From an uncultured bacterium (GTDB taxonomy: Bacteria > Elusimicrobiota > Elusimicrobia > Elusimicrobiales > Elusimicrobiaceae): a DNA stretch of 64,000 nucleotides. The position numbers were made by a program, and so were the translations under genes. Below, one piece after another: positions 8,023 to 17,343 of the stretch. The notes below the pieces were generated by a model, which ran no database searches, had not been told where the DNA came from, and saw only the letters and a list, made by a program, of their open reading frames with translations. Position 1 is the stretch's first letter. Every line of letters begins with the position of its first letter. The stretch is from contig CASFOP010000008.1 in assembly GCA_949296525.1 (NCBI GenBank), forward strand, positions 1-64,000, read 5' to 3'.

Positions 8023-9330
8023 ATGCCTCACACAAACATCACGCGGGAGCAGGCGCTGGCCCTGCTCAAAAAATACAATCAGGAGCCGTTCCACCTCCTG
8101 CACGCGCTGACGGTGGAAGCCGTTATGCGCTGGTATGCCGAATATCTGGGCCGCGCCCGGGAAGCGGATTTTTGGGGCATGTGCGGCCTGCTGCACGACA
8201 TAGATTTTGAACAGTTCCCGCAGCAGCATTGCCAAAAAGCGCCTCAGTTACTGGCAGAAATCGGGGCGGAGCCGGAACTGGTGCACGCCGTATGCAGCCA
8301 CGGCTACGGCTTGGTGTGCGACGTAAAACCCGAAGACGAAATGGAAAAAGTGCTTTTCGCCGCGGACGAGCTGACCGGCCTTATCCAGGCGGCAGCGCGC
8401 ATGCGCCCGTCCAAGAGCTGCCAGGATATGGAGCTGTCCAGCTTAAAGAAAAAATTTAAGGACAAAAAATTCGCCGCCGGCTGTTCGCGCGACGTGATAA
8501 AACAGGGCGCGGACATGCTGGGCTGGGAACTGGACAAACTGCTGGACACCACCCTGCTGGCCATGCGGGAAACGGAAGAGCAGGTTCATGCAGCCGCCAG
8601 ACACATCCAGACAATACAAGAATATACTCACGTTTGTTCCGCTCAAACCCTTCCGACACACCAACACTCACATACAAAAAGCTTGAAGCAGCATGGTTTC
8701 ACCAGCCGCAGTTCGCGGCAGGATTCCCTCAGTTTGTGGTTCGTGGCAGTAATAAAGGCGTTCCGTGTGTTGTTCACGGAGGGTGATTTCCCCCATTCGG
8801 GGACCTTGGCAGTAATGATTGCTATATCCCTTTTTCTGTATGCATCTCCTTTTTTCTTTTTATATCTTTTATTATTTCCCGGAAGTGCCGAATATAATAA
8901 CTATGGCGCACCGCCGCCTACCCCAGAAGGAATCCATTTCTCCGTAACGACAATTCTCTCTTTTTTCACTGTTCCTTTTGAACGCATGCTTGAGTTTGGA
9001 GGACGCGCGGGACGTTTGGAATTCTTCTCTTCCCTTGTCTCCCTTTTTATAATGCTTTTCGGACTTGCACTCTTGAAAGAAGAAAATAAAAAATCCTATG
9101 CGGAGACAAACAGTTTGATTGGGTACCTGGAAAACTACTTGCCGCTTTTCTTCTTGCTGCCCCTTCCTTCGATTATTCTACGGAGGATGCATGATTTGTC
9201 TATAAGCGGCTGGCTGCTACTTAAAATATTTTTAGTCTGTTCTGGATTAGTAGGACTACTATTTAGCCCAGTGATAATTGCAGAATTCATTGGAGAATTC
9301 AGAAAGAATTTTAAAAGGAAAAAATCATAA
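8023..9330 (+). CDS. HD-domain hydrolase fused to a DUF805 membrane domain
   Basis: There are 435 residues. Residues 1 to about 190 are a complete HD-superfamily protein of the small stand-alone type: early His residues 24/27, LLHDIDFEQFP with HD at 58-59, a later AADELTGLI and the motif VRPSK-like MRPSK. They normally end about where RETEEQVHAA occurs. A 75-residue His/Ser/Thr-rich stretch of low family resemblance follows, then about 165 residues with membrane helices and DUF805 motifs (FGGRAGRLEFF and LRRMHDLSISGW). Such a protein would place a phosphohydrolase-like HD domain on the inner membrane. The linker may be former intergenic DNA read through after loss of a stop. The start has an AGGAG site. 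Confidence 0.75.
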   Translation: MPHTNITREQALALLKKYNQEPFHLLHALTVEAVMRWYAEYLGRAREADFWGMCGLLHDIDFEQFPQQHCQKAPQLLAEIGAEPELVHAVCSHGYGLVCDVKPEDEMEKVLFAADELTGLIQAAARMRPSKSCQDMELSSLKKKFKDKKFAAGCSRDVIKQGADMLGWELDKLLDTTLLAMRETEEQVHAAARHIQTIQEYTHVCSAQTLPTHQHSHTKSLKQHGFTSRSSRQDSLSLWFVAVIKAFRVLFTEGDFPHSGTLAVMIAISLFLYASPFFFLYLLLFPGSAEYNNYGAPPPTPEGIHFSVTTILSFFTVPFERMLEFGGRAGRLEFFSSLVSLFIMLFGLALLKEENKKSYAETNSLIGYLENYLPLFFLLPLPSIILRRMHDLSISGWLLLKIFLVCSGLVGLLFSPVIIAEFIGEFRKNFKRKKS

Positions 9331-9444
9331 AATCCATTATATTTTATGCAGTATCTGCTAAATAAGTTTCCATACACGAGCGTCTGCACGGGTTCGTCTT
9401 ATTTGGGAAACATATTACGCATACATTTTATGGGAGGAACTATG

Positions 9445-9876
9445 ATGACACAAGAAAATTTACCGGCGCAACCCCCTTCACAGAAATCTTCTTTTTCTGT
9501 CAAACAATGGCTTTTTGATTTTAAAGGCCGCACGGGAAGGGTGGGTTTTTGGATTTACTGGCTCTGCATGTGGGCAGTTGACCTCATATTGTTTAGTATT
9601 CTATTTGGATTAGTACTAGAGGCCACCCCCGGAGCAAGCGATTCCACCAATGACGGTTACGGCTGGCTGGCCATGTTTATTGCACTTCCTGTGGTCATTG
9701 TGGCGGATTTTGTACTTTTGGCGGCCCCGAGAGCAAGGAGATTGCATGATCAGGGCATAAGCGGATGTATTCAGTTTATATGGTTTTTTCCGTATCTCGG
9801 GCCGCTGGTGCTGTGTATTATCCTGGCTCTGCCCGGAGAAAAGAAAGAAAACCGTTTCGGGCCGCCGCTGTCCTAA
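9445..9876 (+). CDS. DUF805 membrane protein
   Basis: This 143-residue protein has a cytosolic N-terminal tail, then FDFKGRTGRVGFWIYWLCMW and PRARRLHDQGISG (both DUF805 motifs), four hydrophobic segments and the C-terminal ENRFG. Function is unknown. ATG codons occur at 9430, 9442 and 9445. GGAGGA at 9433-9438 gives proper spacing only for the last, so 9445 is chosen; 9442 is possible. It is the third DUF805 domain in the neighbourhood and diverges strongly from the first, so it is not a recent duplicate. Confidence 0.85.
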   Translation: MTQENLPAQPPSQKSSFSVKQWLFDFKGRTGRVGFWIYWLCMWAVDLILFSILFGLVLEATPGASDSTNDGYGWLAMFIALPVVIVADFVLLAAPRARRLHDQGISGCIQFIWFFPYLGPLVLCIILALPGEKKENRFGPPLS

Positions 9877-9877
9877 C

Positions 9878-9905
9878 AAAAACCCGCCAAAAGGCAGGTT
9901 TTTGT
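9878..9905. terminator. Bidirectional terminator between DUF805 and sirtuin genes
   Basis: A-rich and T-rich flanks surround the imperfect stem AAACCcGCC/GGCaGGTTT with an AAAA loop. It can serve both converging genes. Confidence 0.6.
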
Positions 9906-9920
9906 TTGCCTAAAAAATCT

Positions 9921-10637
9921 TTACAAATGTTTTTCCAGTTCGGCAAAAAATTCCGTCGCTTTCTGTTGGAAGAAAAAATCACTCACCCCGTCCGTATAGG
10001 CTGAGGGCTGGGTGTTGACCTCTATAATTTTTGCACCGTGCTGCTTGGCCAAAAGCGGCAGGCTGCACGCGGGCATCACCTGCCCGGCCGTACCCACCAC
10101 CAGCACCACATCTGCGTTTTGGGCAAGTTCTACAGAGTTTTGGTAAGCGGCGGGGGGAATACCTTCCCCGTAAAAGACAAAATCCGGCTTGAGCACGCCG
10201 CCGCAAAAACACCGCGGGGGCAAGACGTCCAAACTGACGTCTTCGGTTTGGTACACCCTCCCGCAGTCAATGCAATGCATGTGTTTAATAGTGCCGTGAA
10301 ATTCCTGTACGTTTTTGCTTCCGGCTTTCTGATGCAGGCCGTCTATGTTCTGTGTAATCACGCCCGCAAAGCCGCCGCGCGCCTCCAGCGAGGCAATGAC
10401 TTTATGCGCTTTATTGGGCTCGGCCTCGTCCATACAGGTAAAAAAGATTTTTTTCATTTCTTCCCAGCTGCGTTTGGGGTTTTCATAAAAAAAATCTATT
10501 TCTATGAATTTCGGGTCGTATGTATTCCACAGGCCGCCCCGGCCCGTAAACGGCGGGATGCCGCTTTCCACCGACACTCCCGCCCCCGTAAACGCCACGC
10601 CGCGGCGGGCGTTTCTAATTAAATTTATCGCTTGCAT
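9921..10637 (-). CDS. cobB: NAD-dependent protein deacylase (sirtuin)
   Basis: The 238-residue protein has the full sirtuin core. AFTGAGVSVESGIPPF binds NAD, TQNIDGLHQKAG and EFHGT supply the active site (catalytic His in FHGT), and CIDC...CFC ligates structural zinc. The C-terminal strand pattern VVGTAGQVMPA and EVNTQ closes the Rossmann fold. It removes acyl groups from lysines using NAD, regulating central enzymes. The usual PxFRG is PPFTGRGGLW, so the Arg seen in many class III members is Thr. The ATG at 10637 is preferred to an upstream start because homology begins there; TATTAT ends 6 nt before it. It is divergent from the radical SAM gene. Confidence 0.92.
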   Translation of the reverse strand: MQAINLIRNARRGVAFTGAGVSVESGIPPFTGRGGLWNTYDPKFIEIDFFYENPKRSWEEMKKIFFTCMDEAEPNKAHKVIASLEARGGFAGVITQNIDGLHQKAGSKNVQEFHGTIKHMHCIDCGRVYQTEDVSLDVLPPRCFCGGVLKPDFVFYGEGIPPAAYQNSVELAQNADVVLVVGTAGQVMPACSLPLLAKQHGAKIIEVNTQPSAYTDGVSDFFFQQKATEFFAELEKHL

Positions 10638-10642
10638 ACTGC

Positions 10643-10653
10643 TATAATATAAT
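10643..10653. promoter_or_regulatory. Overlapping divergent -10 elements between sirtuin and radical SAM genes
   Basis: On the plus strand two TATAAT hexamers overlap at 10643-10653. On the minus strand TATTAT (10644-10649) ends 6 nt before the sirtuin ATG. The two promoters would compete for the same DNA in this 27-bp intergenic gap. Confidence 0.5.
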
Positions 10654-10664
10654 ATCGGGGCCTT

Positions 10665-11486
10665 ATGAACAACCTCAAGGTAAAAGAAATCGTCGCCCGC
10701 AGTTACATCAACCCTTCCAAACTGCCCGGCAGTGATTACGTGATCAATCCCTACGTCGGCTGCCCGCACCGGTGCATATATTGCTACGCCGAATTTATGA
10801 AGCGCTTTTCCAACCACGACGAGCCATGGGGCACATTCACCGACATTAAAATACGCAGCACCTCCAGCCGCCCCGTGGATTTGCAGGGAAAAAACGTCTT
10901 TTTAAGTTCCGTAACCGACTGCTACAACCCGCTGGAAGAAAAATACGGCCTGACGCGCAAACTGCTGTTACAGCTAAGCCACAGCGGCGCATCGGTCACC
11001 ATACTGACCAAATCCGCGCTGGTACTGCGCGATTTGGACGTTTTGAAACAAATGCCGGATGTTTCCGTCGGATTTTCCATGAATACCACCGATGAAGAAC
11101 TGCGGCGGGAAATAGAGCCCTGCGCCGCCGGCGTGCTGGATCGCCTCTATGCCCTAAAAACCCTGCACGAAAACAGCATACGCACCTGGGTGCACGTGTC
11201 GCCGATTTTTCCGTATCTGTCGGACTGGAAAGCCCTGCTGGAGGCTGCGGCGGGCTTTACGGACAGCTTTTCTTTTGAAAACCTGAAGTTGCGCTCCGCG
11301 GCATTGCCGCGCGTGCTTTTGTATATTACGCGCCGTCACCCGCAGCTGCGGGATATATATGAGCAGATTTTCCGCCAAAATGACATGACTTACTGGCGCG
11401 CGCTGCGCAAAGAAATACTGGCTTTCTGTAATGAACGGAAAATAGCCGCCGCGGTGCACTTCTCCGAAAAAACCCCTCATGAATAA
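10665..11486 (+). CDS. SPL-family-like radical SAM protein
   Basis: There are 273 residues with the radical SAM cluster motif CxxxCxxC (VGCPHRCIYCYAEF, Cys 33/37/40), an N-terminal YINPSKLPGSDYVINPYVGC and the mid-protein VTILTKSALVLRD and VGFSMNTTDEELRREIEP typical of the Rv2578c/SplB-like group. It would bind a 4Fe-4S cluster and cleave S-adenosylmethionine; the substrate is unknown. Some relatives are annotated as spore photolyase-like, but the organism type gives no reason for spores. A role in repair would fit mutY, dinB and ATL in the window only loosely. Confidence 0.85.
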   Translation: MNNLKVKEIVARSYINPSKLPGSDYVINPYVGCPHRCIYCYAEFMKRFSNHDEPWGTFTDIKIRSTSSRPVDLQGKNVFLSSVTDCYNPLEEKYGLTRKLLLQLSHSGASVTILTKSALVLRDLDVLKQMPDVSVGFSMNTTDEELRREIEPCAAGVLDRLYALKTLHENSIRTWVHVSPIFPYLSDWKALLEAAAGFTDSFSFENLKLRSAALPRVLLYITRRHPQLRDIYEQIFRQNDMTYWRALRKEILAFCNERKIAAAVHFSEKTPHE

Positions 11487-11539
11487 TATTCCTTGCGCAC
11501 GGCACTTTAATTTACTACCCTGACGGGAGGGGGAAAAAC

Positions 11540-12295
11540 ATGGACAACATCAAACGAGCAGTTTACAACACCTTGCAATTCAACCACCGCAGCAAGCTTA
11601 CCTGGGGCATTAATATTTTCATTATTTTACTGATTTTGCTCAGCGTGCCCGTGGACGTCATAGAAAGCCTAGGCGATGCAGACCCGCAGGTGCAGCGCGC
11701 CGTACTGCATTTGGACCTGTTTATGAGCGCGGTATTTGCGCTGGAATATGTACTGCGCCTGTGGAGCTGCACGGCCGACCCGCAGTATGCCCACCCGATT
11801 AAGGGCCGCATTAAATATGCCCTGACGCCGCTGATGATTATTGACCTGCTGGCCATATCTCCGTTCTTTATCCTGGGCGCGGGTTATCTGCGCGCGCTGC
11901 GCGTATTCCGTATTCTGATGCTGATGCGCTACACCGACGCCATACAGCTGATGAACACTGTAGTTACGCAGAAAAAATCTGAACTGATGATTTGCGGGGC
12001 GTTTATCCTCATGCTGTGGGTGTGGAGCGCGTTTATGATTTTCCGCGTGGAACACGCGGCCCAGCCGCAGGTGTTTGCCAATATTTTGGACGCCCTGTGG
12101 TGGTCGGCCGAAACCTTCACCACGCTGGGTTACGGCGACAAATACCCCGTTACCCTGTTCGGGCGCATGGTAGCCGTCATTACGGTGGCCATGGGGCTGG
12201 TGCTGTTTGCCATCACCACGGCGGTGCTGACGGCGGGCATCGTGCAGGAAATACAGAAATTTGAAAAGCGCAAACAAAAGCCGCCGCAGGTGTAA
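11540..12295 (+). CDS. Voltage-gated potassium channel subunit
   Basis: The 251-residue protein has six predicted transmembrane helices. S4 is YLRALRVFRILMLMRY with regularly spaced Arg, the pore helix is ALWWSAETFTTLGYGDKYP containing the selectivity filter TLGYGD, and S6 follows. A short charged cytosolic tail ends the protein. It should tetramerise in the inner membrane and conduct K+ in response to depolarisation. GGGAGGGGG upstream of the ATG is a strong ribosome-binding site. A terminator follows. Confidence 0.92.
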   Translation: MDNIKRAVYNTLQFNHRSKLTWGINIFIILLILLSVPVDVIESLGDADPQVQRAVLHLDLFMSAVFALEYVLRLWSCTADPQYAHPIKGRIKYALTPLMIIDLLAISPFFILGAGYLRALRVFRILMLMRYTDAIQLMNTVVTQKKSELMICGAFILMLWVWSAFMIFRVEHAAQPQVFANILDALWWSAETFTTLGYGDKYPVTLFGRMVAVITVAMGLVLFAITTAVLTAGIVQEIQKFEKRKQKPPQV

Positions 12296-12319
12296 AAAAC
12301 AGCCGGATCCCCTCTGACA

Positions 12320-12347
12320 AAAACCCCGCTCACAGGAGCGGGGTTTT
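12320..12347. terminator. Terminator between channel gene and aaxC (bidirectional)
   Basis: A perfect 11-bp stem AAAACCCCGCT/AGCGGGGTTTT with a 6-nt loop has U-runs in both orientations. Confidence 0.9.
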
Positions 12348-12363
12348 ATTTGGCCGGAACAGG

Positions 12364-13833
12364 CTAAATACTGACCAACCCGCGCGAAAACACATATACC
12401 GCCATCAGCGCGCACAGTACCAACAGGCCGGCAAAGACCTTCTCGCCCGTACCCGCAAAGACGGGCTTGCCGTCGTTCTGCTGGCGGCGTGCCCATACAA
12501 ACACCGGCACACCCAAAGCCAGGAAAATAACCGCCAGGAACAGGTATTTGACGCCCGCCGCATACACCAGCCACAGGCCGTAGCCCGTGCCGATAACGGA
12601 TGTGAACAAAGCCGCCGCACGGCCCTGTTTGGCCCGCTGGGCATATTCCCCGTCCTCCACCAATTTCCACAAATAGGCCGTGCTGAACAAATACGCCGGC
12701 AGTACCATCACGCCGGTAATGGAGAGCATGGTATTCCAGGCATTGTTGGAAAAATACACCACCAGAATAGCCAGCTGCATCAGCAAACTGCTCACCCACA
12801 AAGACACGCTGGGAGAGCCGTTTTTATTTTCCCGCGCAAACTGTTTGGGAAAAGTACCGTTCTGCGCCGCGGCCTGCGGAATTTCGGCCGTAATCATTGT
12901 CCAGGCCAGCCAGCTGGAAAGCACCGCCACCAAAAGGCCGATGTTCATCACCCACGCGCCCCACGGGCCGACCACCTTTTCCAGGACGCCCGCCGTGGAC
13001 GGATTGGGTATGGCCGCCAGTTCCGCCTGCGTCAAAAACCCAAACGGCAGAAGCGACAAAAGCGCATAAATAACCAAACACCCCACAAAGCCAAGCAGCG
13101 TGGCTTTGCTGACGTCGGACTGGCTTCTGGCGCGGCTGGACATCACTACCGCCCCTTCTATGCCGATAAACGCCCACAGCGTAACCAACATGGTGCTTTT
13201 CAGCTGCGTGCCCAACCCTCCCAGGGTTTTGCCGCCCTCGACCATTTTGCCCCAGAAATTAAGGTCAAATTTATCCATATGGAAACTGAAAAGCAAAATG
13301 ACGATAAATAAAAACAGCGGCAGCAGTTTGCCCACCGTACCGATGATGTTTAACACCGCGGCCTGGCGCACCCCGCGCAGCACCACGAAATTAAACACCC
13401 AAATCAGCAGCGATCCGCCGACAATGGACCACAGCGTGTTCCCGCCCTGGAAATACGGAGGGAAAAAATAATTCAGCGCGTCCATGGTAATAACGGCGTA
13501 GCCCACATTGCCGAAAATCTGGCACAGCCAGTACCCCCAGCCTATGGTAAAACCCGCATAAGGCCCGAACCCCTCCCGCGCGTACATATAAATGCCGGCC
13601 GTCAAATCCGGCTTGACGCGCGAAAGCACGCTGAACGTATTGGCGATAAAATAAATGCCTATGCCCGTAATGACCCACGCCAACAGTACCGCGCCGGCGC
13701 TGGCGCCGGCGGCCATGTTTTGGGGGAGGGAGAAAATCCCGCCCCCGAGCATGGAGCTGATCACAATGCTGGCCAGGCCCACAACCCCCAGCTTTTTGGC
13801 CGCGGAAGCGGCCGCCGTGTTCTTTTCTCCCAT
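12364..13833 (-). CDS. aaxC: Arginine/agmatine antiporter, APC family (AaxC/ArcD-like)
   Basis: The 489-residue protein has about twelve to thirteen transmembrane helices of the basic amino-acid/polyamine antiporter family. [15 protein letters not shown] is the unwound helix-1 substrate site (GSGIF-like), and [12 protein letters not shown] resembles the E-G-A region of arginine antiporters. It should exchange external arginine for internal agmatine, exporting the decarboxylation product and a proton equivalent. It is the third gene of a minus-strand operon behind aaxA and aaxB, with a 20-nt gap. The context argues for agmatine rather than ornithine as counter-substrate, because no arginine deiminase genes are here. 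Confidence 0.85.
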   Translation of the reverse strand: MGEKNTAAASAAKKLGVVGLASIVISSMLGGGIFSLPQNMAAGASAGAVLLAWVITGIGIYFIANTFSVLSRVKPDLTAGIYMYAREGFGPYAGFTIGWGYWLCQIFGNVGYAVITMDALNYFFPPYFQGGNTLWSIVGGSLLIWVFNFVVLRGVRQAAVLNIIGTVGKLLPLFLFIVILLFSFHMDKFDLNFWGKMVEGGKTLGGLGTQLKSTMLVTLWAFIGIEGAVVMSSRARSQSDVSKATLLGFVGCLVIYALLSLLPFGFLTQAELAAIPNPSTAGVLEKVVGPWGAWVMNIGLLVAVLSSWLAWTMITAEIPQAAAQNGTFPKQFARENKNGSPSVSLWVSSLLMQLAILVVYFSNNAWNTMLSITGVMVLPAYLFSTAYLWKLVEDGEYAQRAKQGRAAALFTSVIGTGYGLWLVYAAGVKYLFLAVIFLALGVPVFVWARRQQNDGKPVFAGTGEKVFAGLLVLCALMAVYVFSRGLVSI

Positions 13834-13853
13834 GTTCTCCCCCGAAAACTGTT

Positions 13854-14465
13854 TTAATCCATCGGTTTAACGCCTTTGGCCACGGCCAGCGGCGCGAATT
13901 TGAAATTTAAAAATCCCATCACGGTCAGGCAGTACGCAAAAGGCTTGGTGATGTTGATATAGTTGTGCCACATTTGGAACTCGCTGTGCTTTTCCACGCC
14001 GCGTATTTCCAGCTCGTGCTTCAGGGATTTATTAAGCCACATTTCGCAATGGCCTTTGGCAATATCGTCGTCAATATAGGTGTCAAAATACTCCACATAT
14101 TCAGCTGCCCAGCCGCCGACCAGATTGCCTTTTTTGTCTTTGCCCCAGCACACGCCCAGCCCCGTGGCAATGGCTTTGTGCTCGTTCATATTGGCCCCGT
14201 TGCCGGCCATAATCACTTCCAGCACGGCCCCGTGTTTAAACTGCTCCGCCACTGCGTCCACAGGCACGATATTGCCGAACAGCTCTTTGGGCAGCACTGA
14301 CGTATACGGCACCACGTTAAAGTTTTCTATTTTGGCCTGCAACAGCGCAGAGTCATAACAGAAGGTTTCAAACGGCTGCGGCGGAATGCCGTCGTCAGCC
14401 TGTCCGGCCCCGCCGGAAATAAAAGCCAGCGTGGGGTAACGCGTACCCAGTTCCATATTTTCCAT
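13854..14465 (-). CDS. aaxB: Pyruvoyl-dependent arginine decarboxylase
   Basis: The 203-residue protein matches the Chlamydia-type PvlArgDC along its length ([43 protein letters not shown]). The Thr55-Ser56 pair in PYTSVLP is the self-cleavage site that converts Ser to the pyruvoyl cofactor, giving alpha and beta subunits. It decarboxylates arginine to agmatine, consuming a proton. AGGAGAG lies 6 nt before the ATG at 14465. It lies between the porin and antiporter genes, completing an arginine-dependent acid-resistance or arginine-depletion module. Confidence 0.95.
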   Translation of the reverse strand: MENMELGTRYPTLAFISGGAGQADDGIPPQPFETFCYDSALLQAKIENFNVVPYTSVLPKELFGNIVPVDAVAEQFKHGAVLEVIMAGNGANMNEHKAIATGLGVCWGKDKKGNLVGGWAAEYVEYFDTYIDDDIAKGHCEMWLNKSLKHELEIRGVEKHSEFQMWHNYINITKPFAYCLTVMGFLNFKFAPLAVAKGVKPMD

Positions 14466-14493
14466 ATTTCTCTCCTTGTACTCCCTGTTATTT

Positions 14494-15726
14494 TTACAGC
14501 ATAATCGTCGTGCGCAGAGAGACCACCGTTACAAACGGATGTCCCTGCGCCAGCCCCGCCTCGGGGTAAAACTGCACATCGGGCGTAAGGGTCATCAGCG
14601 TACCGATGCCCCATACCCATTGCAGCTCCACCGCCGTTTCCCCGCTGCGCCAATACGGCGGGTATCCCAGTACCTCCCCGTCCGCGCGGTTATACGCCAC
14701 GCCCAGCGTGATGGTATCATTGGCATTGCGCTCCATGGGGTTGAGCCAGCTCAATGCCAGCGCATAGGAATTTTTAATTTCGGACACGTTTCCATCCGAG
14801 CCGTTGGCGCGCGCGGAAAGCACCCATTTTTCCCCCAAGTTCTGGCTGGCGTTAAACGACCACCCGCGCGAAATGCCCTCCTGTTCCGCTACGGAAGGCT
14901 GGTAATAATATAAAAACGAATACTGCCCCGCGCCCAAGCCTTTGATGTCGGGCGCGTAAGAGAGTGAGCCAAACCAGGTGTATTCCCCGCCAAAAGCCGT
15001 GCGCAAGCGGATGGTCTGCCCGCTGATATTGGACGCGTCCTGCCAGCCGGCGGACAGCGTCCAGGCCCCTGCGGCGGCCTGCAGATACGCGCCAAATCCG
15101 GCATCGGCATAGATGGACGATGCGTTCTGGGACAGGCTTTCGTTAAGAAGAGCGGTCTGCTGGTTGGCCAAATAGGCGGTGCCGTCAAAATTGTACAGCG
15201 GGAACTGCCCCGCCGTCACCGACAGCCAGCTTAACTTCCCGGGCAGGGTATGGGTGTAAGTAAACTGCGAAAACAATTCCTCATCGGCCGTGTCATCATT
15301 CTGGCCGGACAGCAGGCCCAGGCGGTTTTGCAGGGCACTGCCGGAGAGGCCCCAGTAATGAATCAGCGTATAATTGACGTTTAACTGCCCGGAACCCCAA
15401 GCCGTGTTTTTAAACAAATCCCACGTCAGATATGGGTAATAATATCCCTGCACGGAGGTCTGTTTGCCCGACGGTGCGCCGCGCTGGAGCAGATAGCTGA
15501 TATCCACGCCGTACTGCAGGCCCGTTTTATCGGCCAGGGCCTTTTTAAAATCCGCATAATCGCTTCCCCACTGGGCAGGCCCGTATTCATGTGCCGCGCG
15601 CTGCTGCGCCAGCCTCCGGCCATGTTTGGCAGACTCCGAAACGGACGCGTCCTGCATGTGCGCCAGAGCACCGGAAACACACAAAATCCAGAAACAAACT
15701 GCCAGGGAAGTTTTATAAATTTTCAT
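14494..15726 (-). CDS. aaxA: OprB-type outer-membrane porin, AaxA-like
   Basis: The 410-residue protein has a Sec signal peptide ending about ALAHMQ and a beta-rich sequence of alternating aromatic strands. Features such as [24 protein letters not shown] and [16 protein letters not shown] are like the carbohydrate-selective porin OprB family. In Chlamydia the OprB-like AaxA is the first gene of aaxABC and raises arginine uptake across the outer membrane. Position and family support the same role here. It begins the operon and a 28-nt gap separates it from aaxB. The alternative is a sugar porin acquired by chance. Confidence 0.85.
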   Translation of the reverse strand: MKIYKTSLAVCFWILCVSGALAHMQDASVSESAKHGRRLAQQRAAHEYGPAQWGSDYADFKKALADKTGLQYGVDISYLLQRGAPSGKQTSVQGYYYPYLTWDLFKNTAWGSGQLNVNYTLIHYWGLSGSALQNRLGLLSGQNDDTADEELFSQFTYTHTLPGKLSWLSVTAGQFPLYNFDGTAYLANQQTALLNESLSQNASSIYADAGFGAYLQAAAGAWTLSAGWQDASNISGQTIRLRTAFGGEYTWFGSLSYAPDIKGLGAGQYSFLYYYQPSVAEQEGISRGWSFNASQNLGEKWVLSARANGSDGNVSEIKNSYALALSWLNPMERNANDTITLGVAYNRADGEVLGYPPYWRSGETAVELQWVWGIGTLMTLTPDVQFYPEAGLAQGHPFVTVVSLRTTIML

Positions 15727-15953
15727 GTACGCCTCCGCGCCAAAATTTATCTGATGTTTCCACCTTAAAATTTAGCGCGCAAAGCGGCAAGGGCCAAAAA
15801 AGGTTATTTTTTCCGGGGACCAGGATGCCCGACGGGGAGAAACGGCAAAATAACCCTTTTGCCGGCTGATGCCATAGCCCGCAGAGTGACCGCCGTACCC
15901 GGGGAAAAAAAGCTATAATAAAAACACAAACGCTAAAATGCGGAGAAAACCCT
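15727..15953. promoter_or_regulatory. Divergent promoter region between aaxA and rmuC
   Basis: TATAAT at 15914-15919 can serve rmuC, 35 nt ahead of its ATG and followed by a GGAG site. An imperfect inverted repeat around 15795-15862 pairs AAGG-TTATTTT with AAAATAACCCTT. It could be a regulator site or an aaxA leader hairpin. No gene is visible. Confidence 0.4.
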
Positions 15954-17261
15954 ATGGAATTGACGGTATATATTTTTATTCTGGCAGCGGCCTGTGCGGC
16001 AGCCTTTTGGGCGGGCTATAAAGCGGGGGGAAAGCCAGACCCGCAAAATGCGCAAAACGCCGTAAAGGCTTCCCTGTATGAAGAAGAAAAAGAAAAAGCA
16101 CAGCGCCTAGAAGCGGATTTAAGCGCCCAAAAAGAAGCCTTGCACAGAGCCGAATTGGAACGCACCAATCTGGACGCGCGCCAGAGGGCGCTGGAAGAAT
16201 CCATGGCCAAACAAAAAGAATTTTTTGAATTGGTACAGGGGCAGGCCAAAAACTCCATAAAAACCCTGGCTTCCGACGCGCTAAAAGAGCAGCGGCAGGA
16301 ACTGGTATCCAAAAATGCCGACTTATACGCCCCTCTGAAACAAAAATTGGAAGAATTTACCAAACAAATCGGCGATTTGCGCAATGAAAGCACCACCCGC
16401 CACGGGGATTTAAAACACGCGTTGGAGCAAACCCGCCAGCTAAATGACAGCCTGGCCAAAGAAGCCAAAGACCTGACCGAAGCCCTTAAAAACCCGAAAA
16501 TACAGGGTAACTGGGGGGAAATGATTTTGGAAAATGTGCTGACGTCGGCCGGGCTGACGGAAGGGACGGATTATGAAAAACAGACCTTTTTCCGCGGGGC
16601 GGATAATTCCCGCAATTACCCGGACTTTTTAATCCATCTCCCCCAAAACCGCACGGTGGTGATTGATTCCAAAATGTCGCTGGTCAATTACAAAAACTGG
16701 GCCGTGGCCACCGACGAAGCCGAAAAAGACCGCCTCCTCAAAGCCCACATCCGGGACATACGCGCCCATATAGACGAACTGGCCGCCAAAGAATACCAAA
16801 AAATGGTTAAAGAGCGCGGGCTGGATTTTGTATTCATGTTCGTGCCCATTGAATACGCTTATTTTGCCGCCTTGCAGGCAGACCCCCGGCTAAACCAGTA
16901 TGCGCGCGAACGCGGAGTGGCCGTTGTAACGGCTTCCAATCTTTTTGCGGTAATGCAGGTGGTGGAAAATTTGTGGCGCATGGAACGCACCAATAAAAAT
17001 ATAGATAAAATCCTGGCCTTGGGCACGGAGATGCACCAGCGCGTAAACCGTTTTGTGGAGCGCATGGAGGACATCCGCACCCGTTTAACCGCCGCGTCCA
17101 ACGCCTACGAACAGGCCATGACCTCCCTGACCGGCAACCTGGGCATTGTCAAAACGGCCGTCAAGCTGGAAGAAATGCAAATCAAACACGCCCGTTCGCT
17201 CAAAGACACTTTGCAACCGGACATGCCACTGCTGGGAGGGCAGCAGGAAGATGAAAAATAA
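15954..17261 (+). CDS. rmuC: RmuC-family DNA recombination protein
   Basis: The 435-residue protein has an N-terminal membrane anchor (residues 1-22), a long coiled coil to about residue 160, then the RmuC endonuclease-like domain: IQGNWGEMILENVLTSAGL, YPDFLIHLPQNRTVVIDSKMSLVNYKNW (PD-(D/E)xK-like Asp and DSK) and DFVFMFVPIEYAYFAAL. RmuC limits inversion at short inverted repeats and acts in the cytosol near DNA. GGAGAAAACCCT precedes the ATG. It is a single gene with its own promoter, followed by a small lipoprotein gene. Confidence 0.93.
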   Translation: MELTVYIFILAAACAAAFWAGYKAGGKPDPQNAQNAVKASLYEEEKEKAQRLEADLSAQKEALHRAELERTNLDARQRALEESMAKQKEFFELVQGQAKNSIKTLASDALKEQRQELVSKNADLYAPLKQKLEEFTKQIGDLRNESTTRHGDLKHALEQTRQLNDSLAKEAKDLTEALKNPKIQGNWGEMILENVLTSAGLTEGTDYEKQTFFRGADNSRNYPDFLIHLPQNRTVVIDSKMSLVNYKNWAVATDEAEKDRLLKAHIRDIRAHIDELAAKEYQKMVKERGLDFVFMFVPIEYAYFAALQADPRLNQYARERGVAVVTASNLFAVMQVVENLWRMERTNKNIDKILALGTEMHQRVNRFVERMEDIRTRLTAASNAYEQAMTSLTGNLGIVKTAVKLEEMQIKHARSLKDTLQPDMPLLGGQQEDEK

Positions 17262-17343
17262 ACCCCGAATACGGGAGCGGATGCTTAATGGCAAAAAATA
17301 ATTTTTATATAATAATAAAAAACGACTGACAGGAGTGATTATC

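Noticed and set aside
10038-10622. 194-codon plus-strand open frame
   Set aside because: It lies antisense to the sirtuin gene, which has all family motifs; composition is that of a shadow frame.
11669-12799. 376-codon minus-strand open frame across the channel gene
   Set aside because: It is antisense to the channel and runs into aaxC in another frame; low-complexity Gly/Arg/His-rich product.
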